NCBI GenBank assembly: GCA_946626345.1
Contig: CAMOUB010000007.1
Coordinates: forward strand, 1 to 32,015
Direction: 5' to 3'
Length of the DNA: 32,015 nucleotides
Origin: an uncultured Caryophanales bacterium
GTDB lineage: Bacteria; Bacillota_I; Bacilli_A; Acholeplasmatales; Anaeroplasmataceae
Numbering within the stretch: the stretch's first letter is position 1; the number at the start of each line of letters is the position of its first letter. Of this stretch, positions 1-9,800 are shown one piece after another. Position numbers and translations under genes: made by a program. The notes beneath the pieces are model-generated. The model saw nothing but the letters and a program-made list of their open reading frames with translations, was not told where the DNA came from and searched no databases.

Positions 1-1
1 A

Positions 2-925
2 GAAGAAACTAAAAAAGAAGAAACAGAAGAAAATAAATCTCTTGTTAAAAATGATGTTTTAATGTTTATTTTTGGGGCTTTAACAGGCCTAGTTATTGGA
101 TTATTTGGAATAATTCCTGCAATATTCATTAAAAATAAAAAATATAGAAATGGTATTATAATTACATCATTTTTCTGGATAATTATAGCAATATGCTTAA
201 TAGTTTTATTAATAACAGGTAATAATGCATTCTTCTTAATATATTTTAATTTCTTTAGAATTGGAGCATGCGCTTTTGGTGGTGGCCTTGCAACATTCCC
301 ATTCCTTGAGGAATTAGGACAAACTACAGGCTGGTTTACAGAAGAACAATTAACTGCAATGCTAGCAGTATCAGAATCAACACCTGGTGCGATGGGAATA
401 AATATGTCAACTTATGTTGGCTATACAGTAAGCTTAGCTGAATTTAATAATAATTATTTCTTAGCATTTTTAGGTAGTACTATTTCAACTTTAGGGTTAG
501 TATCACCTTCAATTATTGTTATATTAATCGTCTCATTATTCCTACAAAAATTCAGTAAGAATAAATATGTATCATGGGTATTTTATGGACTTCGTGCAGC
601 ATCAATTGGTTTAATTTGTGCAGCTGCATATTCAGTATTAAAGGTTTCAATATTTGATGTTGTAGACCCAACTGCAACTGAAATAGTTCATTATGATTTA
701 ATATCAGCATTTAATGCGACTAAGGATTATTTTGCCGTAAATGGTGGAGCTAATTTCTTTAGCTGTATATACAAATATGTTGATTTGTTAATTAATTTTA
801 AAGCTCTAGCAGTAGGAGCTGTATTCGCAATATTAGTATTTAAATTTAAAAAACACCCAGTAATATACATCGTCCTTGGGGCAATTGTAGGTATATTACT
901 TCAAATGGGTAATGTTTCTTTGTAG
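2..925 (+). CDS. Chromate transporter family protein (ChrA-like), 5'-truncated by window edge
   Basis: ORF frame is open upstream of the annotated ATG at 62 to the window edge (EETKKEETEENKSLVKNDVLMFIFG...). Motifs FRIGACAFGGGLATFPFLEEL and LAVSESTPGAMGINMSTYVGY are typical of the chromate transporter family. Multiple TM segments. Confidence 0.85.
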   Translation, partial: EETKKEETEENKSLVKNDVLMFIFGALTGLVIGLFGIIPAIFIKNKKYRNGIIITSFFWIIIAICLIVLLITGNNAFFLIYFNFFRIGACAFGGGLATFPFLEELGQTTGWFTEEQLTAMLAVSESTPGAMGINMSTYVGYTVSLAEFNNNYFLAFLGSTISTLGLVSPSIIVILIVSLFLQKFSKNKYVSWVFYGLRAASIGLICAAAYSVLKVSIFDVVDPTATEIVHYDLISAFNATKDYFAVNGGANFFSCIYKYVDLLINFKALAVGAVFAILVFKFKKHPVIYIVLGAIVGILLQMGNVSL

Positions 926-932
926 GTGGATT

Positions 933-2486
933 ATGAGTGTTTTAAAATGTGAAGATATAAGCTTTTCTTTTGGAAATAGAGTTATTTTAGAGGATGCTTC
1001 ATTTGTAATGAATAAGGGTGAACATATCGCCCTTATTGGTTTGAATGGAGAAGGTAAATCAACATTTATAAAGGTTATAACTGGTGAATTATCTCCTGAT
1101 AATGGAAAAATTGAATGGGCAAGACATACAACAACAGGATATCTTGATCAATATACTACATTAGAGGCAGGAAAGACTATTAGAGATATTTTAAAGAGTG
1201 CATTTAATGAAATGTATGAATTAGAGCGTGAAATGAATTCTCTATATGAAAATATGGGTAATATGTCTGAAGATGAAATGAATAAAGCCCTAGAAGATGC
1301 AGGTGAAATTGCATCTACACTTGAATCAGCAGGATTCTATTCAATTGATTCAAAGGTAGAAGAAGTTGCATTTGGCTTAGGACTTGGAGATATTGGCCTT
1401 GACCATGATGTATCTAATTTATCAGGTGGACAAAGATCTAAAGTATTATTGACTAAATTAATACTTGAAAAGCCAATGATTTTAATATTAGATGAGCCAA
1501 CAAACTTCTTAGATGAAGAACAAATTAATTGGTTAACTGATTATTTAATTAATTATGAAAATGCCTTTTTACTTGTTAGCCATGATATTCCATTCTTAAA
1601 TAAGGTTACAAATGTAACATATCATATGGAAGATGGTACATTAACTAGATATGCAGGTAATTATGATGATTACATGAGAATGTATGAAATCGAAAAGAGA
1701 AATCAAAATATAGCATATGAAAAACAACAAAAGGAAATAAAAGATTTAAAAGAATTTATTGCTAAAAATAAAGCAAGAGTTGCAACTACAGATTTAGCTA
1801 AATCAAGACAAAGAAGATTAGATAAAATGGAAATTATTGATAAGGCTAAAGAAGTTATTAAGCCTACATTTAAATTTAAAGAATGTGGTGCTTCAGGTAA
1901 ATTTGTATTTGTTGCCGATAATTTAGTAATTGGATATAATTCACCATTATCTAAGCCTATTTCATTTACAATTGAAAGAGGACAAAAGGTTGCGATTAAA
2001 GGTGCTAATGGTATTGGTAAATCTACATTACTTAAGACATTACTTGGTGAATTAAAGCCATTATCAGGTAACTGTACAAGGGATTATAATATTCATTATG
2101 GCTATTTTAAGCAAGAAGAGGAATATAATAAAGTTACAGCACTAGATGAAGTATGGAATATGTATCCTGCTATGACTAATGCTGAAGTAAGAGGTGCACT
2201 TGCATCTTGTGGCTTAACAAGAGAAAAAATAGAATCATTAATGATGGTATTATCAGGTGGTGAGGCAGCAAAGGTTAGACTTTGTAAAATTATGCTTCAA
2301 GAATGTAATACTTTAGTATTAGATGAACCAACAAATCACCTTGATGTATACGCAAAAGAATCATTAAAGGAAGCATTAAAAGCATTTAAGGGAACTATCG
2401 TATTAGTATGTCATGAACCTGAATTCTATTCAGATATTGTAACAAATATATTTAATGCAGAAGAATGGACAACTAAGATATTATAA
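933..2486 (+). CDS. ABC-F family ATP-binding protein (two ABC domains)
   Basis: Two Walker A motifs (GLNGEGKST, GANGIGKST), signature motifs (LSGGQRSKV, LSGGEAAKV) and Walker B (LILDEPTNFLD, LVLDEPTNHLD). No TM segments. Start re-set from 912 to ATG 933 (MSVLKCEDISFSFGN), which has an upstream GTAGGTGG-like RBS. Confidence 0.92.
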   Translation: MSVLKCEDISFSFGNRVILEDASFVMNKGEHIALIGLNGEGKSTFIKVITGELSPDNGKIEWARHTTTGYLDQYTTLEAGKTIRDILKSAFNEMYELEREMNSLYENMGNMSEDEMNKALEDAGEIASTLESAGFYSIDSKVEEVAFGLGLGDIGLDHDVSNLSGGQRSKVLLTKLILEKPMILILDEPTNFLDEEQINWLTDYLINYENAFLLVSHDIPFLNKVTNVTYHMEDGTLTRYAGNYDDYMRMYEIEKRNQNIAYEKQQKEIKDLKEFIAKNKARVATTDLAKSRQRRLDKMEIIDKAKEVIKPTFKFKECGASGKFVFVADNLVIGYNSPLSKPISFTIERGQKVAIKGANGIGKSTLLKTLLGELKPLSGNCTRDYNIHYGYFKQEEEYNKVTALDEVWNMYPAMTNAEVRGALASCGLTREKIESLMMVLSGGEAAKVRLCKIMLQECNTLVLDEPTNHLDVYAKESLKEALKAFKGTIVLVCHEPEFYSDIVTNIFNAEEWTTKIL

Positions 2487-2496
2487 TGGCAAGAAT

Positions 2497-3006
2497 ATGA
2501 TAATAATTAGAAAAGCAAATAAAAATGATGCTAAAAGAATAAGAGAAATATATTCATATTATGTATTAAATACTGCAATTACTTTTGATTATGATATACC
2601 TGATGTAAATTATTTTATGGAATCAATTGAAAAAATTAATAATGAATTTACATATTTAGTTTTAGAAAAAGATAATAAAATAATAGGTTATTCATATGCA
2701 GTTATGTATAAGCCACGTTTAGCTTATAAGCATTCTGTTGAAGTTACTATTTATTTAGATATAAATGAAAAAGGTAATGGATATGGTAAAATGTTATATA
2801 ATGAATTAGAAAAAGAACTAAAACAAAAAGGTGTAACTAATTTATATGCAGCAATAGGATATCCAATTATTAATGATAAATATTTAGATAAAAACAGTGT
2901 TAATTTTCATTCACATTTAGGATATAAGGAAGTAGGACACTTAAATAAATGTGGATATAAATTCAATACATTTTATGATTTAGTTTGGATGGAAAAGATA
3001 ATTTAG
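2497..3006 (+). CDS. GNAT family N-acetyltransferase (phosphinothricin acetyltransferase-like)
   Basis: MIIIRKANKNDAKRIREIYSYYVLNTAITFDYDIP... with VEVTIYLDINEKGNGYGKMLYNELE (acetyl-CoA loop) and FHSHLGYKEVGHL. Start re-set to ATG 2497; the 2455 start would overlap the ABC-F gene. Confidence 0.85.
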   Translation: MIIIRKANKNDAKRIREIYSYYVLNTAITFDYDIPDVNYFMESIEKINNEFTYLVLEKDNKIIGYSYAVMYKPRLAYKHSVEVTIYLDINEKGNGYGKMLYNELEKELKQKGVTNLYAAIGYPIINDKYLDKNSVNFHSHLGYKEVGHLNKCGYKFNTFYDLVWMEKII

Positions 3007-3015
3007 GGTGAAAAT

Positions 3016-4488
3016 ATGTTAAAGGAATTTAAAAATGTAAAAACTGAATATTTGCCAGATACTGAAGTTGTAATTGATGATAAAAAATATTTGATACATG
3101 GTGTTATTAATGGTGAAGATATTTTAGTTGAAACAGACAATAAATATCCTAAATTAAAAGAAGTAATTAAAAAATCACCAGAAAGAATTAATGATGGATG
3201 TCCTTTTCAAAATGAATGTGGTGGATGCAGATTCATGCATGTAAATTATGAATATGAAAAGAAATTAAAACAAAAATTTCTAACTGATTTATTCAAACCA
3301 TTTTCACTAGGTGAAATTAAATTTAATGGAATGGATAATCCATATAATTATAGAAATAAATGTCAAATGACATATAAGCTATCTAAATCAAAAAAAGTAG
3401 TAGCTGGCTTATATGAAGAATATAGTCATAATATTGTTACAGTATCTAATTGTATGCTTCAATCTGAAAAAGCAAATGAAGTAATACAAGTATTAAATAA
3501 GGTTTTAACAAAAAATAAAATTACTCCATATGATGAAAAAACAAGAACAGGAATAATAAGACATGTCTATATTAGATATGGCTTTAATTCAAAACAATTA
3601 ATGCTTGTTATTGTAACAAATGGAGAATTCTTCCCAGGAAGAAATAATGTTATTAAGGATTTAAATAAAGAAAATTTAGGTATTACAACAATAGTTCAAA
3701 ATTATAATTCTAGAGATACATCTATAGTTTTAGGTGATAAAGAAAGAATACTTTATGGTCCTGGTTATATTTATGAATATGTATCAAATTATAAATTTAA
3801 AATATCTCCTAAATCATTTTTCCAAATAAATACTAATGGAATGAATTTAATTTACAATAAAGCAATAGAATATGCAAAAATTAAAAAAACAGATATTGTT
3901 ATAGATGCATATTGTGGTGTAGGAACAATATCTATATTTGCATCAAAATATGCTAAAAAGGTTATTGGCGTTGAATTAAATAAAAATGCCATAATTGATG
4001 CTAAGATAAATGCAAAAATTAATAATATTTCAAATATTGAATTCTTAGCAGATGATGCAACTAATTTTATGACTCACCTAGCCAAAGCAAAAGAACATAT
4101 TGATGTTGTTATAATGGATCCACCAAGAGATGGTTCTACAAAGCAATTTATAGACGCAATTGGTTATTTAAAACCAAGAAGAGTTATATATGTATCATGT
4201 GATCCTAAAACTCTAAAACGTGATTTATATTTATTCTCAGATAATGATTATATTATAAAGCATATAGAGGGTGTAGATATGTTCCCAAGAACTCAACATA
4301 TTGAATCTTTTGCGATACTAGAACGTGATACAGAAGTAGATGAATTAGAAGCATTAGTAAGAAAAAATAACACAAAAAAATACAATGAAAATAAGATAAA
4401 ATATATTCCAAAAGCTGATATTGAAATGATGAAAAATGACAAATATGAAGCTAAAGGATATATTAATAATAAAAAGAAGAAATATTAA
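3016..4488 (+). CDS. 23S rRNA (uracil-5-)-methyltransferase, RlmD/RlmCD/TrmA family
   Basis: 4Fe-4S-type cysteines (CPFQNECGGCRFMH), SAM motif VIDAYCGVGTISIFA, MDPPRDG, catalytic YVSCDPKTLKRDL. Confidence 0.92.
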   Translation: MLKEFKNVKTEYLPDTEVVIDDKKYLIHGVINGEDILVETDNKYPKLKEVIKKSPERINDGCPFQNECGGCRFMHVNYEYEKKLKQKFLTDLFKPFSLGEIKFNGMDNPYNYRNKCQMTYKLSKSKKVVAGLYEEYSHNIVTVSNCMLQSEKANEVIQVLNKVLTKNKITPYDEKTRTGIIRHVYIRYGFNSKQLMLVIVTNGEFFPGRNNVIKDLNKENLGITTIVQNYNSRDTSIVLGDKERILYGPGYIYEYVSNYKFKISPKSFFQINTNGMNLIYNKAIEYAKIKKTDIVIDAYCGVGTISIFASKYAKKVIGVELNKNAIIDAKINAKINNISNIEFLADDATNFMTHLAKAKEHIDVVIMDPPRDGSTKQFIDAIGYLKPRRVIYVSCDPKTLKRDLYLFSDNDYIIKHIEGVDMFPRTQHIESFAILERDTEVDELEALVRKNNTKKYNENKIKYIPKADIEMMKNDKYEAKGYINNKKKKY

Positions 4489-4521
4489 TTATTAAGGCAT
4501 CAAAAGATGCCTTTTATTTTT
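4385..4521 (+). repeat. Direct repeat copy A: 3' end of methyltransferase CDS plus terminator
   Basis: Matches 6596-6730. The first 80 bp (4385-4464 vs 6596-6675) differ at 4 positions by eye (76/80); the terminator region is also conserved with small indels. Confidence 0.93.
4493..4521 (+). terminator. Rho-independent terminator after the methyltransferase gene
   Basis: AAGGCATC-AAAA-GATGCCTTTTATTTTT hairpin followed by T-rich tract. Confidence 0.8.
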
Positions 4522-4527
4522 ACATTA

Positions 4528-4556
4528 TTGTAATAATTTATAAAATCTCTTATAAT
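4528..4556 (+). promoter_or_regulatory. Predicted sigma-A promoter for the TIR-sigma4-TIR gene
   Basis: TTGTAA (4528-4533), 17-bp spacer, TATAAT (4551-4556). Confidence 0.6.
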
Positions 4557-4607
4557 TAAACTATAGTTGCATTAGTTATAATTTATATAATAAGGGAGAT
4601 AATAAAT

Positions 4608-6599
4608 ATGGATTCTATGGGAGATAATAAATATAGAAAAATGTATGATGTTTTTATATCTTATTCTGATAAAGATATAAATTTAGTTGATAAAATAATT
4701 AAGCTTTTAAATAAAAAAACAATATCAGTATATACTGTTAATAATAATTTTTTTAATACAGATGCGATAAAAAATGCAATTTCTTTATCTAGATGTTTTA
4801 TTCCTTTTATTACTGAAGATTATTGTAATTCAGCTTATTGTAAAGAGGTATTAGAAGTTGCAGTAAATAATTCCATAAATAGATCAAAAAAAATTATTCC
4901 AATTTCATTTGTAGATATGGATAATATATCAAAAGATGTTATGCGACGAATTGGACATTCAAATATTATTTATATTAAAAATAATGAAGATATTATTAAT
5001 GCAGTAAATACAATAGGACAAGAAATATCTAATAGGTTTAATAAAGAAAAATTATATGAAATATTATCTGAATATGCAAAGATTGATAATAAAAATAAAA
5101 AGGCAGAAACTATATCAAAAATATTAACAATTCTTTATTCCGAGTTGATAGATGATGATAACTTAACATTTAGTGCTAATAATTCTTTTATGTCATTAGA
5201 AGATAGAGAACATTTTGTAGCTTTAATAAGAAATGGAATGAAATTTTTAGAGCCTAAAGAAGAAAAAATTATAACGTTTAGATATGGTTTAGATGGTAAT
5301 GGACTTAGAACTCTAGAAGACATAGGCAAAGAGTTAGAATGTAGTAGAGAACGCGTAAGACAAATTGAATCTAAAGCAATTAAAAAATTTAAAATCTATA
5401 TAAAAACAAAAGAATTGTTAAAGGAAATATATCGCCTTTATAGTTCTTTATCTGAATATTCTGGTATTTTTGATGATGAATCAAATCAGGTAGTTCGTGA
5501 AATATTAAAGTCTATAGGACCAATATCAAAAATGTTTATTTCTAAAGATGATATTATAAAAAAATACTCTATGGATTTATTGTTTTCGTCAATTGCGATA
5601 CAAATTATTTATTTTGATAGAAAAATAAGATATGAATGTGAAGATGTTATAACACATGGAGATGTGTCAGATGGTATTGCTTTTTTTTATCCAGTAGAAG
5701 AATTGATAGAAAACCAGAGACCTTATGTAGAATCATATGCATCACTAAAGGATAATATTTCTAATTATTTTGATGATGAATTAGAAATAATAAAAGAAAC
5801 GCCAAAGTATATCGTTTCTAATAAAGAAATAAAATATGAAAATAAAGATAGAAAAGAACAAGAAATATTATCTGAAGATGATAAAATATTAATATCTATT
5901 GCAAGCTTTATGCAAGAAGGTAATAAGTTGTTTGATGTATTACAACAAAATAAAATTGAAGGTTCTTTCTTAAGATGCTTACTTACAAGCTACGAAAGAT
6001 TAAAGGCATATTGTGATATCGTTGGAGCTACAAAAATATCAACTGAATGTATTAAAAGAATATCAGAAATTAAAAGCATTGTTGAAAAACAAGATAACAA
6101 TTCAAACTCAGATTCTAAAGCAGAAAAAGGTATAAAATCATTACTAGGATTTACATTAGCTGATAGTGGAGATTATGATGTGTTTATTAGTTTTAAAAAT
6201 GAAGATTCAGATTTAGCAGATCAAATTTATAATTATTGCTTAGAACAATTAGTTCAACCATTTTATAGTAAAAAAACATTACCAGAATTAGGCGATACTG
6301 AATATGCTAAAGCAATAAATAATGCGCTAAGGAAGAGCAAGCGCTTTGTAGTTGTTTTTTCAAAATTAGATTATTTAAAGTCAAAATGGGTTGAATATGA
6401 AATGGAAGTTTTTCATAACGAAATAATAGATAGAAGAAAAGATAAAGGTAGTTTTTTATTAGTTGTTACAGATGATGTATATGATTATATAATGAAAGAC
6501 AATAAAGAGTGCTTAGCTGTCGAATATAGAAGATTTGAAATAATTAAAATGAGTGAATTTAAATTTAAAGCAGCTAATTATTTAAAAAATAATAGATGA
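4608..6599 (+). CDS. TIR - sigma70 region 4 (HTH) - TIR protein
   Basis: N-terminal TIR (YDVFISYSDKDINLVDKI... EDYCNSAYCKEVLEVAV). RpoD-like region 4 at about 5244-5402 (LEPKEEKIITFRYGLDGNGLRTLEDIGKELECSRERVRQIESKAIKKFK). Second TIR from about 6171 (YDVFISFKNEDSDLADQIYNYC... SKWVEYEMEVFHNEI). RBS GGGAG at 4594. Confidence 0.88.
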   Translation: MDSMGDNKYRKMYDVFISYSDKDINLVDKIIKLLNKKTISVYTVNNNFFNTDAIKNAISLSRCFIPFITEDYCNSAYCKEVLEVAVNNSINRSKKIIPISFVDMDNISKDVMRRIGHSNIIYIKNNEDIINAVNTIGQEISNRFNKEKLYEILSEYAKIDNKNKKAETISKILTILYSELIDDDNLTFSANNSFMSLEDREHFVALIRNGMKFLEPKEEKIITFRYGLDGNGLRTLEDIGKELECSRERVRQIESKAIKKFKIYIKTKELLKEIYRLYSSLSEYSGIFDDESNQVVREILKSIGPISKMFISKDDIIKKYSMDLLFSSIAIQIIYFDRKIRYECEDVITHGDVSDGIAFFYPVEELIENQRPYVESYASLKDNISNYFDDELEIIKETPKYIVSNKEIKYENKDRKEQEILSEDDKILISIASFMQEGNKLFDVLQQNKIEGSFLRCLLTSYERLKAYCDIVGATKISTECIKRISEIKSIVEKQDNNSNSDSKAEKGIKSLLGFTLADSGDYDVFISFKNEDSDLADQIYNYCLEQLVQPFYSKKTLPELGDTEYAKAINNALRKSKRFVVVFSKLDYLKSKWVEYEMEVFHNEIIDRRKDKGSFLLVVTDDVYDYIMKDNKECLAVEYRRFEIIKMSEFKFKAANYLKNNR

Positions 6600-6730
6600 A
6601 AATAAGATAAAATATATTTCAAAAGCTGATATAGAAATGATGAGAAATGATAAATATGAAGCTAAAGGATATATTCAAAATAAGAAGAATAAGAAGTAAT
6701 AAAAAGGCATCATAGATGCCTTTTATTTTT
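6596..6730 (+). pseudogene. Direct repeat copy B: displaced 3' fragment of the methyltransferase gene plus terminator
   Basis: Frame reads DENKIKYISKADIEMMRNDKYEAKGYIQNKKNKK*, versus the methyltransferase C-terminus NENKIKYIPKADIEMMKNDKYEAKGYINNKKKKY*. No start codon or upstream ORF. Followed by AAGGCATC-ATA-GATGCCTTTTATTTTT terminator. Confidence 0.92.
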
Positions 6731-6741
6731 ATATATATCAT

Positions 6742-6770
6742 TTTACATTTATATATTTTTATATTATAAT
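6742..6770 (+). promoter_or_regulatory. Predicted sigma-A promoter for the operon starting at 6833
   Basis: TTTACA (6742-6747), 17-bp spacer, TATAAT (6765-6770). Confidence 0.6.
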
Positions 6771-6832
6771 AAATAATATAAGCGGTTCAGAAGTAAAATT
6801 TAAAAAGGGAGAGATAAAGTTAATACTTTATA

Positions 6833-9800
6833 TTGGATAATATGAAAGGAATTAAAGCATTATTTTTTATTATAATTGGTGTTTTTATATTCTTTTTTAT
6901 TATGCATTTAATCATCTATAATAATTCATCAAATAAAATAGCTAATTTTTATTCTGAAGATTATGATTATTTAATCCCTGATACAAAATATAATTTTAAT
7001 CCTAAAATTGAATTAGAAACAGGAAAGAAAATAGATAAAAAAATAATCATAACATCTAATAATTCAAATGTTAGAGTTGATGGATATACAATAATTGTTG
7101 ATTCTAAAATTGAAACGCCATCAAAGGTTAATCTTGATTTTTGTTATAAGAATGTAAAGAAGACAATAGAATACAACATTATAGATTCACCAATCGAAAT
7201 TACTAATAATGAATTAATTTATGGCCAATCTTATTACATTAATGGTAATTATGATATTAAAATTAATGATATTGATTACAAAGATTATATTAATGTAATA
7301 AATACAAAAGAAAAAACTATTGTAATTCCTATTTCAATTGGAGAATATGATTTAGTTTTTGATAATAAGGAGATAAAGCATTTTAGTTTTAAATTTTTTG
7401 ATGAAAATCTAACGAAAGTAGTTGGTTTTAAATCATATAGTGAATTAAAACAATTAGATGAAATAATAATAGATGATGGAATAGATAATATTAATTTTAG
7501 TGAATTAGAAAAAATTAAAAGGATAAATGAATTAAAAATTATTTCTAATAATTATGTTAATATTACAGGCTCTTTTATTTTTAATACAATTTATGTTTTA
7601 GATGATTTATATAGTGAATATGAAAAAGAAGAATTCTTTTATAAAATATATCCTAAATCAGGAATAGTTATTATATATCCAGATAATACTATAGATATTA
7701 TTGAAAATATGGATAATTATATTCCTAAAAAAATAATAGGCTATGAATTTATTGATTTTTCAATAAAAAACGAAATAAATAAATTAAATGATAAACCAAA
7801 GAAGTTTATAGCAAACTATCTTCATATTAAATATAATTTATACATTGATAAAGGATTTAATAGTGGATACAATGTTGAATTATATTATGGTGATACATAT
7901 GATTTATCTTTATTAGATTTAAAAAAAGAGAATTATTATTTCTTAAATTGGTATGATATAACTAATGATAAAAAAATAGAAGACTTAAATTTTATATTCA
8001 ATTTTGAATATGATGTTAAAATTAAAGCTATTTGGGGATTTGATTATTATATTAATTATGCTATAGATGATACTATTTTAAATAAAGATTTATTTGAAAA
8101 TGAATTAGTATCTATTACATCAAATTATGAAATATCTAAAATAATACCACTTAAAGTTGGATATACATTCTCTCATTGGTTAATAAATGGAGATATATAT
8201 GAAAATCAAGATATTAATGATTATGCAAAAAGTGCATATGATATAGTCACTATAACTCCTGTATTTGATCCAAATAAATATAAAATAACATACTATGATT
8301 CAGCTAATAACGAATATGAAATAGATGCATATTATGATTCAAATATTAAAATGCCTGAAGTCATAAAAGAAAATTATGTACTAGATTCATGGTATTTAGA
8401 AAAATATAATAAATATTTAGATATTGAATTTAAATATAACTATGATGAAAATATTATATTAAAACCTAGATTTGAATATTATTTTGATATTGAATATATC
8501 TATGAGAATAATAGTGTGACAAAAACATATTATTCTAAAGATGATAATTATTTTTATTCAATCAATCCAATTAATGATTACATATTAGCTTGGAAAATGG
8601 ATAATCAAGTATATGAATTTAATTCTAAAATTTTAAATTCTGTATTTAATAAACCAGGTTCTTATAATTGTATATTAAAAAAGACGCCTATTTATTATTT
8701 AAATTATTATGTTGAAGGCAAAAACAATTCAATTACAAAAATCAGTTATGAATGTGATAAGGAATATAATCTATACCTTCCTTCAGACTATACTAATTCG
8801 AAAGCGTCACATTATTTAATTAATGGTACAAGATATGAATTAGGTCAATCAATAAAGAATTTATCATATACGGCTGGTGAAATAATAAATGTATATATCA
8901 TTTATGAATATGTTGTAGATGTAATCAGGTTATATGGAGAGGATTATACATTAAGAATTAATGGTGTAGTTAGAAATAGTGGATCATATGCATATCCTAA
9001 CGATTTAATAAATATATCATTCTCGGCACCAAGTGGTAGAGAAAACGCGAGAATATCAATGATAGATGGCCTTGATCAAAATAGTTCAACATTTAATATG
9101 CCATATAATGCTGTAACAATAATTATAACTAGTGATCAAACATCTACATGCATTATTGAAGGAACTAAAATAATGTTATCTGATGGAACATATAAGAATG
9201 TTGAAGATTTAACTATTAATGATAAATTAATGTCATTTAATCATGAAACAGGAAAATTAGAAGAAGCAGTAGGCTTTATTGATCCTGAAAATCATAATCA
9301 GGTATTAACAGATGTTTATTATTTATTATTTGATAATGGAAACAAATTAGGAATATCTTTTGAACATAGATTTTTTGATACAGATTTAAAGAAATATATA
9401 ATAATCAATTCAAATACAATTGATGATTATATTGGAGATAATTTCTTATTTATTGATTATTTGAATAATGAATATAAATATGAAACTGTTAAATTTATTG
9501 GATATGAAATAAAACAAGAATATATAAGATGTTATTCTCCAGTTACATTTATAAATATTAATTTTATTTCGAATAATATATTGACTGCATCAGGCGGTAT
9601 AATAGATGGTTTATTTAATTATTTTGAATTAGATGATAATTATAAATATGATATAGCTAAAAAAGAAGAAGATATAGAAAAATATGGTCTATATACATAT
9701 GATGATTTTATAGACTTTGTACCATATGATTTTTATGAATATTTTAATGGTGCATATCTTAAAATATCAGTTGAAAAAGGAATATGGACATTTGATGATA

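Noticed and set aside
912-932. Upstream start for the ABC-F gene
   Set aside because: Overlaps the previous CDS; ATG 933 has an RBS and starts at the conserved N-terminus.
5135-5329. Minus-strand ORF inside the TIR-sigma4-TIR gene
   Set aside because: Antisense shadow of a strongly supported CDS; no RBS or recognisable domain.
4608-6599. Calling this gene a sigma factor
   Set aside because: Only region 4 is recognisable; no region 2 core-binding/-10 recognition segment, and both ends are TIR domains.
6597-6605. TGA read as Trp (genetic code 4), extending the TIR protein
   Set aside because: Read-through would stop again at TAA within two codons. Other genes in the window end in TGA directly before the next ATG (e.g. 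19915-19921), so TGA is a stop.
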